Shown one piece after another: positions 35,365 to 44,369 of a stretch of 64,000 nt of DNA. Within the stretch, counting starts at the first letter, position 1, and the number at the start of each line of letters is the position of its first letter. Under the pieces are notes generated by a model. It had not been told where the DNA came from. It was given only the letters and a program-made list of their open reading frames with translations, and searched no databases. Source of the stretch: Streptomyces albipurpureus. GTDB taxonomy: Bacteria > Actinomycetota > Actinomycetes > Streptomycetales > Streptomycetaceae. Both the position numbers and the translations under genes were made by a program. Location of the stretch: assembly GCF_023701525.1 (NCBI RefSeq), contig NZ_JAMQAW010000042.1, forward strand, positions 92,207-156,206. The letters are read 5' to 3'.

Positions 35365-37554
35365 TCAGACCCTTTTGATCTTGTCGGAGGGGAGCATTGA
35401 ATCCGACATGTCCACGAACTTCCAGCCCTCGGCCGCCATTCGCGCCGCACTGTCGACGCGAACCCGACCCATGTAAGCGCAGTAACCGGCCTCGCCGAGA
35501 ACGACCTTGTCGCCCTGGACGCCGAGCACCACGAGAGTGTGACCGGCGGGGATCGAACCTTGGCTGGAGCCCACCGAGTACGCCGTCGGGGTCGAGGACA
35601 TCTGCTTGCCGGTCTCCCTCCCAATAGTGAACGCCGTCTCCTTGCCGTCGCCGACCGGGTAGCCCTGGAACGTTGTGTACTTGTTCACGAAGTAGGTTGA
35701 GAACGACACGCAGTTCATCGCGTGGTTGTCACCGCAGGAGCCGGGACCTCCGTCCGGACCGTACCGATCGTCGAGGAACTTGTCGCCCTCCTTGTTGAAG
35801 AGATCGACGAGGCCCTGGGCCTCCTCCTGTGTCATCCCGCCGTCCTTCAGCGAGACGGAACCACCGCCCTTGGAAGTGCAGCTGCCCAGGATTGTGTTAA
35901 TTCCGTTCGCGATGTTCTCGATGATCCCGCCGACGATGTCCTCGACGCCGCCAACGATCGAGCTGTCGACTGACCAGCCGCTCATCTTGCCGAACCACAT
36001 CTCGGCCTTGTCGCCTCGTGCGGTGAGCCCGGCCGCGCCGTCGCCAGAGCGCTCCCATTTCTGGTGGAAGTGCAGCGCCGCCGCACGCGGCGAACCCTGA
36101 GACCTCTTGAGCATGTCCTTGAAGACCCTGACATCGCGCGGGTTGTCACCATCGACCATGAAGGCCACCTGGGCCTTGATCGTGAACCAGTCAACTCCCT
36201 TGCTCTTCGCGTACTGGCGCAGCAGCGTGTTACGGCCGAACGTCCACTGCCCGAGACCAATGCCGTTGTCCGTGTTCTGTGCTGCGCTGGTCTTGGCAGC
36301 GGTCATGGCGTACGTCCCCGAGGGGAAGTTCTGCACGCTCGTCGGATCGATCCCGGACTCCTGTGACCAGTTACCGAGGATGCCCGAGATGTTCTCCTTC
36401 GGCATCCCCCAGCTGCTGAGCACCGAGTAGATCTCCTTGGCGTTCCTCTCCATGTCCGCCGGGACGGTGGCCCCGGAGCCGTCGCCGACGCTACCTGCGT
36501 TGAGGACGCACGCTGCCCCGTTCGCGCTGATGCTGCCCTCGGTCTGCGCCGTCGAGTTGAGGACCCCGCTGAGGACCGTGCCCAGTAGGGACACGGTGGC
36601 CGTCACCGCGGCTATGCCAGACATCGCTGCGGCGACAGGGGTTATCGTCGCCGTGACAGTGACGCCCAAGACCGCACCGGCCGTGTTGGCTATGAAGCTG
36701 CCGATCGCCACAAACGGCGCAGCGATCGCGTGGCCAATCGCCTTGAGGATGTTGACGAAGAGCGTCCAGAGCAGCTTCCCGGCGTTCATAGCCATCGCCA
36801 TGGCCGCGAAGAACATGGCCTTCAGCCAGTTCAGGAGAGCCATGGCCATGACCAAGCCGATGGCCGGCGGGGCGGCAGCCGCGCCACCGCCGACGGCGAT
36901 GCCCTTGGCCGCCTTCGAGCCCAGGCCCCCGTCGTCCTTCGACACACCGCGCTCGTAGCCCGTGCCGCCGGCACCCAGCCCACGCTGATCGGCAGGCTTG
37001 ACGTCCGGGCCGCCGCCGGTGACCTTGGACACACCCTTGACCGCGTCCTGGCCCCCCTCGACTCCGACGCTCGTCGCCGCTCCAACGACAGCTCCCGGAA
37101 GCCCGCCAGCCTGTGCGCCGGTCACGGCACCGGACACGGCAGCCCCCGCGTAACGCCCGACGTTACGGCGGGTCGCGCTGCTGCCGTCCCCCTCGATCGC
37201 CTTCTGGGTCGCGCTTCCGGCCATGTTCCCGGCGACGCCGTTCATGCCCTGCTTGATCTTCGACATGGCGTTCGCGGCACCAGCCGCCTTGCCTGCGGTC
37301 TCTGTGATGTCTGCCGCGTCCGGCGTCCTCGGCGCAGTGTTCGCCGCGCCGGAGGGAGCGGAAGAGTCAGCTCCCGTCCCCCGGAAGTGCTTGGGCGCGC
37401 CGACGTTGCTCGCGGCGGACCTCTCGGTGCCCTCCTTCGGGCCGAGGCTCTTGGTCCCGCGACCCTGCCGGGGCATCCTCTGACGCACCGACGCGCTCGG
37501 CAGATCCTTCGCCGTCTCCTTCGTGGGGCTTCGACTCGGCTTGTCGCTGGCCAT
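35365..37554 (-). CDS. VirB6/VirB1-like membrane protein with lysozyme and CHAP-like domains, 729 aa
   Basis: ATG 37554 has AAAGGA about 8 bases upstream. Order: a Gly/Ala/Lys-rich cytosolic part (1-215), a cluster of membrane helices (about 220-330), then a phage-lysozyme-2-like domain (about 370-535: NAKEIYSVLSSWGMPKENIS, ILGNWSQESGIDPTS, GIGLGQWT; Glu in QESG a probable catalytic acid), and a C-terminal CHAP/NlpC-like domain with MNCVSFSTYFVNKY (probable catalytic Cys) and GHTLVVLGVQGDKVV (His). In Gram-positive conjugation such proteins combine the channel (VirB6) and the wall-cutting (VirB1) role; here one polypeptide has two hydrolase domains. Domain borders are estimates. Confidence 0.85.
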   Translation of the reverse strand: MASDKPSRSPTKETAKDLPSASVRQRMPRQGRGTKSLGPKEGTERSAASNVGAPKHFRGTGADSSAPSGAANTAPRTPDAADITETAGKAAGAANAMSKIKQGMNGVAGNMAGSATQKAIEGDGSSATRRNVGRYAGAAVSGAVTGAQAGGLPGAVVGAATSVGVEGGQDAVKGVSKVTGGGPDVKPADQRGLGAGGTGYERGVSKDDGGLGSKAAKGIAVGGGAAAAPPAIGLVMAMALLNWLKAMFFAAMAMAMNAGKLLWTLFVNILKAIGHAIAAPFVAIGSFIANTAGAVLGVTVTATITPVAAAMSGIAAVTATVSLLGTVLSGVLNSTAQTEGSISANGAACVLNAGSVGDGSGATVPADMERNAKEIYSVLSSWGMPKENISGILGNWSQESGIDPTSVQNFPSGTYAMTAAKTSAAQNTDNGIGLGQWTFGRNTLLRQYAKSKGVDWFTIKAQVAFMVDGDNPRDVRVFKDMLKRSQGSPRAAALHFHQKWERSGDGAAGLTARGDKAEMWFGKMSGWSVDSSIVGGVEDIVGGIIENIANGINTILGSCTSKGGGSVSLKDGGMTQEEAQGLVDLFNKEGDKFLDDRYGPDGGPGSCGDNHAMNCVSFSTYFVNKYTTFQGYPVGDGKETAFTIGRETGKQMSSTPTAYSVGSSQGSIPAGHTLVVLGVQGDKVVLGEAGYCAYMGRVRVDSAARMAAEGWKFVDMSDSMLPSDKIKRV

Positions 37555-37611
37555 GTCGCTATCCTTTCCGTCCCAATCCTGGTGGCGTTCTGAGTCACTT
37601 CCCCACCACAC

Positions 37612-38916
37612 TCAATGGAGCGTGGTGAGGAAGTCCTTGTCGCCGCGGACGGTGCCGTTGGATTGCACGTCCCGCAAACTCACGTCCAGCCGGAGAAGGT
37701 CGAGTGAGAGGTCCGACTCGTACTGGGACTTGTTCCTGGAGTAGTTCTGATACGCCTGCGAAAGGTTGTTCATGATGTTCATGAGCGGGCGCATCGTCAC
37801 GTCAGAGGACTGGTAGTCCCTGGTCAGGCTGGTGCCGTCCGAGAGAGTCCACTGCATGTCCGAGACCTGGCGGCTGGTCGGATCCGAGCCCCCGTCTCGC
37901 TTCTTGGTGAAGAACTGGGCGTAGCTCTGTCCGGCTGGCACCAGGGCGTCGAGGTAGCCGTCGTAGACGTTGCCCGCGCGCCAGTTGAGGTCGAAGCCGC
38001 CCGGGACGACGTGCTTGGTCTCCAGCGCCAGCGTCGAAACGCCGTCCTTTGCTTCGGCTGCGGAGAAGCCTGTGATCTCGTCCGTGGCGATCGCGACCGG
38101 GACGGTCGGCGGACGAAGGAACAGGCCGTCGATCTTCGTCGTCTGCAGCTCGGACGTATATGACTGAATCTGCGTCAGATTCGTCCGCATCTCGACGAGC
38201 TTCTGGTCCAGGGCATCCCTGGCTTCGGCCTCCTTCTCCTTGAGCGCGACCTCGTAGTAGGCCTGTGCGGGGTCGAAGGCCAGGGCGTCGAGCGCCGCAA
38301 TCTTCTGGACGCCGGACGCGCCAGGGTTGAAGAAGACCCGCCACTGGTCGTACTTGGAGAAGGTCTCGTCGCCGGCCAGCTTCCCGCTGCTCTGCGGCTG
38401 TTTCGCTCCGGGAGTGGTGAGTTCGGCGTTCGCGCGGACCGTCAAGTTCAACACCTGACGGTCGAAAGGCCGGTCGGCGTCCAGGAGGAGCCCGATGTAG
38501 CCGGTCGAGCCGAAGGCGTAGAAGGATCCCTTGATCCCGCTGGTGCTGACCGGCTCGCTGTTCAACGAGGTGTCCGACCCGAGCAGGAACGCCCGGTAGT
38601 CCGCGGCGTTGTACGAGATCTGGGCGGTCGGGCTGAAGTGCATCATCACGAGCGCCTTGTTGCCGCTCTTGTTGGTGTAGACCCCGTCGACGGTGCCGTC
38701 GAGATTCGTCTTCGACGTCTTGAAGCCGCTGGTGTACAGCGCTGTCTGCGACAGCGAGTCACGCCCCGCCTGGTACGCCAAGGCACCCGATGCGCTGATC
38801 ACGATCGCACCCGTGACCGCGAAGATGCCGAAGAACACCCCGAAGCGCTCGATTGCATGGTGCGAGTCGAGCTTGAACTTCCTGTTGAAGGCCCGGGCCT
38901 TGTCCGTGATCCCCAT
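37612..38916 (-). CDS. Single-span membrane protein of the transfer region, 434 aa
   Basis: ATG 38916 is favoured by AAGGAG upstream. Basic N-terminus, membrane helix about residues 26-46 (FFGIFAVTGAIVISASGALAY), then about 390 residues outside the membrane: two beta-rich blocks separated by a coiled coil (VALKEKEAEARDALDQKLVE). Resembles a large extracytoplasmic channel subunit; no family recognised. It is cotranscribed with the VirB2-like and VirB6-like genes. Confidence 0.7.
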   Translation of the reverse strand: MGITDKARAFNRKFKLDSHHAIERFGVFFGIFAVTGAIVISASGALAYQAGRDSLSQTALYTSGFKTSKTNLDGTVDGVYTNKSGNKALVMMHFSPTAQISYNAADYRAFLLGSDTSLNSEPVSTSGIKGSFYAFGSTGYIGLLLDADRPFDRQVLNLTVRANAELTTPGAKQPQSSGKLAGDETFSKYDQWRVFFNPGASGVQKIAALDALAFDPAQAYYEVALKEKEAEARDALDQKLVEMRTNLTQIQSYTSELQTTKIDGLFLRPPTVPVAIATDEITGFSAAEAKDGVSTLALETKHVVPGGFDLNWRAGNVYDGYLDALVPAGQSYAQFFTKKRDGGSDPTSRQVSDMQWTLSDGTSLTRDYQSSDVTMRPLMNIMNNLSQAYQNYSRNKSQYESDLSLDLLRLDVSLRDVQSNGTVRGDKDFLTTLH

Positions 38917-39053
38917 GCTCTGCTCTCCTTCGTGCCTGCGCTGTGCTGTGGTCCCGGAAACGCCAAACCGGCCCGGAGGAGGCCTGCACCTCAACCGACC
39001 CGGTCCGCTCGACGCCTCTACTCCCGGTGGTGTGCACGGTCTGTGACGGTCTC

Positions 39054-39446
39054 CTAGTCGGAGGGGCCGCTCAGGAGTCCGCTGACCTCATCGGCGGTCT
39101 GGATGATCACCGTGCCGCCGCCGAGGTCCGTGATGGTCTGCTGGCCGCCGGAGCCGATCGTTGAGATCAGTGACCACCCGCCGGTGCCCAGGGCCCCGCC
39201 GACGAGGATGAGGAGCGCGATCGTTCCCCAGCCCTGCTGGTTGCCCGCGGACTGCGGGTTGGCCATCAGCTTCTTGAGCAGGAGCACACCGCCCCATACC
39301 AGGCCGGCAGCGCCGATCATCATGAGGAGAAGGCCACCCCAGAGCTGGATCTGAGACTTGGCGTTCTGCAGGAAGCTCGTCAGGTCCCAGGCCGCGCTCG
39401 GCAGGGATGCCTGTGTGAGGGCGGCCACCTCGTAGATCTTCGTCAT
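39054..39446 (-). CDS. VirB2/TrbC-like two-helix protein, 130 aa
   Basis: ATG 39446 has GAGGGAAG 5-12 bases upstream; the 112-residue extension upstream is not credible. A hydrophobic helix (about 36-62, WGGLLLMMIGAAGLVWGGVLLLKK) and a second (78-100, IALLILVGGALGTGGWSLIS) are joined by a short polar loop with KK and Q/N residues. Size and two-helix form fit VirB2/TrbC pilin or pilin-like proteins; Gram-positive systems often keep such a protein. It leads the transfer operon. Confidence 0.65.
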   Translation of the reverse strand: MTKIYEVAALTQASLPSAAWDLTSFLQNAKSQIQLWGGLLLMMIGAAGLVWGGVLLLKKLMANPQSAGNQQGWGTIALLILVGGALGTGGWSLISTIGSGGQQTITDLGGGTVIIQTADEVSGLLSGPSD

Positions 39447-39639
39447 GGTTCTTCCCTCTTTGCCTTTCGAATCATGTCGGTGACATGGCAGTGAGCCGCG
39501 AGGTGACAAGCGAAGCCGCTCACCCGGGCGGGCGCCGATAGAAGCGCTTGAGTGACTGGGTACATGCCGCCGACCCGCCTGTCGACTCATGTATGTGCAC
39601 GTCCGCGATGGCCAATGTACCTCATTCGTACAGCGAATC

Positions 39640-39679
39640 GAAGGGAATCGGGAAAGGCTATCGATAGGCGGCTGAAAGG
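39640..39679. promoter_or_regulatory. Four-hexamer array between divergent operons
   Basis: Plus-strand GAAGGG (39640), GAAAGG (39652), GATAGG (39663) and GAAAGG (39674) are spaced 12, 11 and 11 bp, on one face of the helix. The two GAAAGG copies are 22 bp apart, exactly as in the polymerase-gene array. The site lies about 195 bp from both the VirB2-like start and the XRE regulator start, so it could serve both directions. Confidence 0.6.
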
Positions 39680-39870
39680 TGCTCGGAGACGAGTAGAATC
39701 GACGCTGCGGCGTGCGACCTCGGGTCGCGGTGGACACCTGTGGAATCCGCAGTGCGAGATGTGTAATGTGCTGCCCTAGCACTCTGCGACGCTGGCCTGC
39801 TCATTTTCGAGGCGGGCCATCCCCATACGCCCCGTCAATCGCGATCTTGACCAGGAAGTGCCAAATCGCC

Positions 39871-40380
39871 ATGAACCCACTGCCCGGGGACGTTTTCGCC
39901 CGCCGACTCCGCCAAGAACGCGAACGCCTCGGCATCAGCCAGGCAGAGCTGGCGCGCCGTATGGCCGCACTGCTCGGCACGAACTTTGACTCCACCGCCA
40001 TTACGCGCATCGAGCAGCAAACCCGCGCGGTCAGGCTCGATGAGGCGGTCACCGCCGCCCAGGCCCTCGACGTTCCTCTGATCACACTGGTCAGCGATAG
40101 CTACGCCCGGGAAAACGAGGCTGAGATCCAGAACCAGCTTGCCGAGCTCGCCCTCGCCGAGCAGGAATGGGAGAAGGTGCGCCAGAAGATCCACCGGATC
40201 ACCCAGACCATTCAGCAGCTCTCCGCCGAGCGGGAGAGCTTCCGCTCTCACGCGATGGACGTCAATCCCGAGACCGCCGGTGACTACGAACTCGATCCCG
40301 AGACTCAGGCTGCCCTCGACGCCCGGATGAGTGCTGCCCGCGACAAGCCGGCCGGAGAGGCCGCAAGCACAGGCTCATGA
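39871..40380 (+). CDS. XRE-family transcription regulator, 169 aa
   Basis: Residues 8-70 form a clear XRE helix-turn-helix (FARRLRQERERLGISQAELA, TAITRIEQQTR). Residues 85-125 are a coiled coil (QNQLAELALAEQEWEKVRQK) for dimerisation; the tail is polar. ATG 39871, with AGGAAG about 12 bases upstream. Divergent from the transfer operon, with the hexamer array between them, it is the first candidate for the protein that controls the transfer genes. Confidence 0.8.
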   Translation: MNPLPGDVFARRLRQERERLGISQAELARRMAALLGTNFDSTAITRIEQQTRAVRLDEAVTAAQALDVPLITLVSDSYARENEAEIQNQLAELALAEQEWEKVRQKIHRITQTIQQLSAERESFRSHAMDVNPETAGDYELDPETQAALDARMSAARDKPAGEAASTGS

Positions 40381-41115
40381 CGCTGTTCCGGGCGGGCCTG
40401 GTTGAACTCCAGGTCGTAGAAATTCGCCGCCCCGGGCTTCCGCCACCGATCGGCTGTGGTCGAACTCGCCATATTGCCGGTCCAGAACCCCTGGCTTGCT
40501 GATCACCCCTCGGATCCAGAACGCTCGGGGCTTTCACCTGCCACAGTTCATCGATCGGGCTGCTGGTGTTCGACGTGATCACGGCGCTGCTGCTGGAGCC
40601 ACGGACATTCCACCCGTACGCCGGATTGCCCATCCGTGCCCCGCCGCCCGGTGGTAACCGAAGAGCCGCCAACGGCGTCGAAGCCGCGCCTGTCTGCGTA
40701 CTCGATAGTTCGATCGCCGCCGCGCCTCCCCACCCCCTGGCAGCGGCACCTGCCGAGTAGGGTCGACCCGGCCCCAGGTGGCCTTCGGGCAGATCCGCAC
40801 ACCTGCGCGCGGCAGCCGATCTGCCCGCCCGGGCCCCATCGACCGTGGGGCTCGCGCCACGCACCGAGGACCAACCGACCCGACCCGCCCGGAGGACGCG
40901 ACCTGCGCGAACCCGAGCTAGGTCGGCTCGCAGGGGAGGAGCAGCTGCTGTGGGGAAGGGACAGGCTGATAGCCGACCTGTGCCAGCAGGTGCAAAAGCT
41001 CTGCAAACCGCTTCGTTCGGAGCGGGAGAGCACCGCACCTGAGCCGGTGACGGTATAGGTCGAGCCCGAGCAGCAGTTCCGCGCTCCTCGATCAGTACAG
41101 CTAGGCTGCGTAGGC
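40381..41115. other. 735-bp stretch without a convincing gene
   Basis: Several frames are open, but none has a ribosome site, codon bias or recognisable product. One minus-strand frame (around 40450-40650) reads AIELSSTQTGAASTPLAALR, possibly decayed coding DNA. Probably remnant DNA at the border between the transfer core and accessory genes. Confidence 0.4.
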
Positions 41116-41277
41116 ATGGGAATCGACTGGGAGAACATGCTCGGCACAAGCGGCAACGGTCTCAACGATGCCTACGACAGCGCGGTCTCCGCGGTCATCT
41201 ACAGCGAGGACCAGACGGGCAGTCGTAGGCTGCTCCCGGTCGGCGACGAGCACGACGACACAGACGGCCTGCGCTGA
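41116..41277 (+). CDS. Small protein, 53 aa
   Basis: ATG 41116 begins MGIDWENMLGTSGNGLNDAY and ends DDTDGLR. Very short MGIDW-type proteins of unknown function recur in Streptomyces. The frame is acidic; no strong ribosome site was seen (cgtaggc). Confidence 0.45.
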   Translation: MGIDWENMLGTSGNGLNDAYDSAVSAVIYSEDQTGSRRLLPVGDEHDDTDGLR

Positions 41278-41446
41278 ACTGAGCGCACACACGAAATCAC
41301 CCCAGGCTCACCGGGCGTTTTCGTGCCGCAGGAGTCGTCTCATGGGTCAGTGTCGTCGTCTTAGAGGTGGTAGAGCAGAGGGCGCTGGTGCCGGTCGGTG
41401 CCATGAGCTCCGGCGCCCCCGCTGGATGAGGGCACCGGACGACGGG

Positions 41447-42178
41447 TCAGTCGGCCGGGTCTAGATCGCGGATGGGCCGGGCCAGTTCCGCCGTGGTCAT
41501 GCCCGTGGCCTCCGGAAGCTCCCTGAGCCGCTGCTGAAGCGGAATGTGGGGGAGCGGATGCGGCGCCGGTGACATACTCTCCCGCCCGGCTGCTGCGAGG
41601 TGGTCTTTCGGCTCTGTCGACGCCGGGGCGCTGGCCTGAGTAATGGAGAGCAGCAGGGAGTGCGCGTGCTGGGCCGTCACGGCGGCGTTCCCGGCTGGTC
41701 GGGAAGAGCTGGCAGGGCAGGCAGGGGTGGGTGCGGAGTGTGTTCCCACTGGTCGTAGGCGCTCTGGGCCGAGGTCACCGGCGGCAGTGCCAGCCGCGTC
41801 GGCCGGTGGTGGAGGCTGGGGTGGTCGGGGTCGCGAAGGCCGGTGAAGAAGTCGGACGGGCCCGGCCGCGGAGCAGGAGCAGGACGAGGGGCATCGTGTC
41901 GAAACAGCGGGCCACCTGGAGCAGGGCCGTGGCGGCGTGCTTGCACAGGGCGCTGCGGCTGGAGCAGCTGCACGAGGCGAGACTTCAGGCGCCAGCGTTT
42001 GGCCGGACGGGCAAGGGCGGCCAGTACGGCCAGAATCGACCTGAAAAGGCGGTGGGCCGGACGGGGACGTCGCTTGGCCGCTGTCTGTCGTTCGCGACCA
42101 GCCGATCATCTCGCCGACATCGCCGCTATCCGTATCGGTCCCGACGGACTATTCCAAGTGGAGCAGCTCAACAGATGA
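41447..42178 (-). pseudogene. Relic of a SWIM zinc-finger protein
   Basis: On the minus strand, the frame ending at 41985 reads SCSCSSRSALCKHAATALLQ then VARCFDTMPLVLLLLRGR, the CxCxnCxH SWIM motif plus its usual DPFxLLxLRGR extension, but it is bounded by stops at 41987 and 41775. Upstream and downstream segments of the family continue in other frames (RSILAVLAALARPAKRW; PLPALPALPDQPGTPP). At least two frameshifts are needed, so this is a decayed gene. Family: zinc-binding proteins linked to DNA or protein contacts. Confidence 0.5.
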
Positions 42179-42232
42179 TCGCCGCCCCGCTTTCCTGACC
42201 TACCTCGGCCGGCCCTTGAGTGTCCTGCTGCT

Positions 42233-43375
42233 CTACAGCAGGCCCGGACAGGCGAGTTCGTTGTCAGGGGGTGGCGGCTTGCGAAGAGCGTCACGCAGGG
42301 CCTCCTCCATGTCAGGGAGCCGGTCCAGCAGCATCAGGGCCGCCTCGTGCCGCACCCGCCCGTAGGCCTCAAGTGCGGCGTCGACGATGTGCGGTCGTTC
42401 CACTGGTACCGACAGCGGAAAGGCCGAGCAGAGCATGGCTGCACAGCCGACACGCAGCGAGGACAAGAGGTCGTCTGCGGGCGTCTTCGGGTTGGCGTCC
42501 CGGTAGGCCAGGGTGAGATCGGTGTATCCGGTGAGCCAGCTCTCCGCACTGTTGTCCAGCACGCTCTTGGGGTCACAGCCAAGACGTGCGATCTCCCAGG
42601 CGAGGTACCCGGATGCGGGCGGTCGGAAGTCCACGATCGCCGCAACCTCGTCGTTCTTGAACAGAACGTTGGGGCCGGCCATGTCGCCGTGCAGGATCTG
42701 GACGGTCAGCTGTGGAAGCGAAGCGAGGGCGCACTCGACGTCCCCCAGGATGACTTGACGCTCACGCGCCGCCTGCAGCGCCCACGTCTCGAACTCCCCG
42801 AGCCTGGGCATGTGCCGGTACGCATGGATCAGGCGCTCGAAGCGGTCCCGCGAGGCGGCCACGTCGCACACCGCGGCACCGGGCTCCAGGGTGGGTGCGG
42901 CGGCGGGGTGGGCGGCGAGCCGGCTGTGGAGGCGGCCCATCGCTGTGCCGACCGCTGCCCACCGGGCACCCGTCAGGCCGCCTTCGGCGCTCGCAGTGTG
43001 CGGCACGTACGACCACAGGGACATGGGCAGGCGGCCGTGGGTCGCGATGAGTTCGTGCTCGCGTGTGCGGGTTGCCCGCGCGGTCGTGACTCCTTCGTCG
43101 GCGCAGTACTCGGACAGTTCGACCGAGGTCCGCTCCAGATCCAGATGTTCCCGAGTGCGGTAGACCTTGGCGAAGTGCCGCCGGCCCGCCTGGTCCACGA
43201 CGGCGTAGTTGTCCGTCGCGGTGCCTTCCGGGATACGCGTGATGTCTGCCGGGTGCAGCCCGTACGCGAGCACCAGCATGTCGGCGACCGCCGTGATCTG
43301 CTCCTCCTCCGAGGTGCGGCCGGGAGGCGAAATCGCGGCGACAGGCTTGGGGGGCTGGTGAGATGCGGTGGACAT
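42233..43375 (-). CDS. Aminoglycoside-phosphotransferase-like kinase, 380 aa
   Basis: ATG 43375 has GAGGAGA 2-8 bases upstream. The kinase signature is ILHGDMAGPNVLF (catalytic Asp in HGD) followed by AAIVDFRPPASGYLAWEIAR (metal-binding Asp), with ATDNYAVVDQAGRRHFAKVY as the N-lobe Lys region. Family members phosphorylate aminoglycosides, homoserine, choline and other small alcohols. Beside a biosynthetic cluster it could be a self-resistance or tailoring kinase; substrate unknown. Confidence 0.8.
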   Translation of the reverse strand: MSTASHQPPKPVAAISPPGRTSEEEQITAVADMLVLAYGLHPADITRIPEGTATDNYAVVDQAGRRHFAKVYRTREHLDLERTSVELSEYCADEGVTTARATRTREHELIATHGRLPMSLWSYVPHTASAEGGLTGARWAAVGTAMGRLHSRLAAHPAAAPTLEPGAAVCDVAASRDRFERLIHAYRHMPRLGEFETWALQAARERQVILGDVECALASLPQLTVQILHGDMAGPNVLFKNDEVAAIVDFRPPASGYLAWEIARLGCDPKSVLDNSAESWLTGYTDLTLAYRDANPKTPADDLLSSLRVGCAAMLCSAFPLSVPVERPHIVDAALEAYGRVRHEAALMLLDRLPDMEEALRDALRKPPPPDNELACPGLL

Positions 43376-43899
43376 GGTCTCCTCGTCGAGGCGCACAGCG
43401 ATAGCGGTCAGATGATGGGCGGGCGCCGGTGGTCGTGGCGATCCGGTGGCGGGCTCGGACTGCGGCCGCCAGGTCTTCAGGCGAGCCGCGGCGGGCCGCG
43501 CCGGGGCCGCGAGGTCGCCGACGGACAACGCTTCGTCAATGCGGTCATCTGATTGCGCCTCCCTCGTTCGGGTGGTCGCAGTACTCGAGACTCGACCCGG
43601 CATCGCCACCAGATGCCGGCAGGGGCCGGCCGGCCAAGCCGACACTGCGGCGGGATGCCGCGTGAATCGCCTGATCGAGGCGGCGGGCGCGGTACGCGAC
43701 GTCGACTCTTCGTTGACCAGTTCGGCATCGCACGGGCGGGGGGTAGGGCCGACCGGCGGGCGCCGCGGCACCGGGTAGGGGTGCTCGTCGCATAGAGTGC
43801 GGGCGCGCAGGCGTGCACGGGGTTCGCCGTGAGGCGATCTTGGACGCCTTCGTTCTCGTCTCCGCAGGCATCCCTTGGGCAGCACCACCAGGAGGAACA
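43376..43899. other. 524-bp intergenic region
   Basis: Divergent promoter space between the minus-strand kinase and the plus-strand deoxyribosyltransferase-like gene. Open frames here have no codon bias or ribosome site; no repeat was noticed. GGAGG at 43891 belongs to the next gene. Confidence 0.4.
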
Positions 43900-44289
43900 G
43901 TGTCGTCCCCGCAAGTGATCACCCCCGCGGAGCAGCTCGCCGAGGCGAAGAAGCAGCTGAACTTTCCGCGTATCGTCGCGATCTGCGGCTCCACCCGTTT
44001 TATGGCCGAGATGGCCGAGGCCGATGTGCGGGAGACCAAGGCCGGGAGGATCGTCGTCAAGCCGGGCTGCGACCTGAAGTCGCCGCATGAGTTCTGGTCC
44101 GATCCTGTCGAGGCTGAGGCGCTGAAGATTCGGCTCGACGAGCTGCACCGGTCGAAGATCCTTCTCGCTGACGAGGTGCTCGTGGTCGGTGATTACATCG
44201 GAGACAGCACCAGGTCCGAGATCGCCTACGCCCGGTCGCTGGGCCGGCCCGTGCGGTTCACGCACCCCGAAGTCGACCCCGCCGCCTGA
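43900..44289 (+). CDS. Nucleoside 2-deoxyribosyltransferase-fold protein, 129 aa
   Basis: GTG 43900 with GGAGG 4-9 bases upstream. The chain IVAICGSTRFMAEMAEADVR, then VLVVGDYIGDSTRSEIAYAR and LGRPVRFTHP, is the deoxyribosyltransferase/SLOG-like fold: GS-R at the phosphate loop and S-E-I-x-Y-A with the Glu that is nucleophilic in true enzymes. It could cleave or transfer nucleosides or bind nucleotides. It lies beside a second protein of this fold at 49467-50261. Confidence 0.75.
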   Translation: MSSPQVITPAEQLAEAKKQLNFPRIVAICGSTRFMAEMAEADVRETKAGRIVVKPGCDLKSPHEFWSDPVEAEALKIRLDELHRSKILLADEVLVVGDYIGDSTRSEIAYARSLGRPVRFTHPEVDPAA

Positions 44290-44369
44290 GCGCCCGTCCC
44301 CGCGCCCTGCGCAGGAGGCGCCCCGTCGGGGTAGATCGTCTGGCGGGCGGCGCGGTGGTGAGAGCGGGC

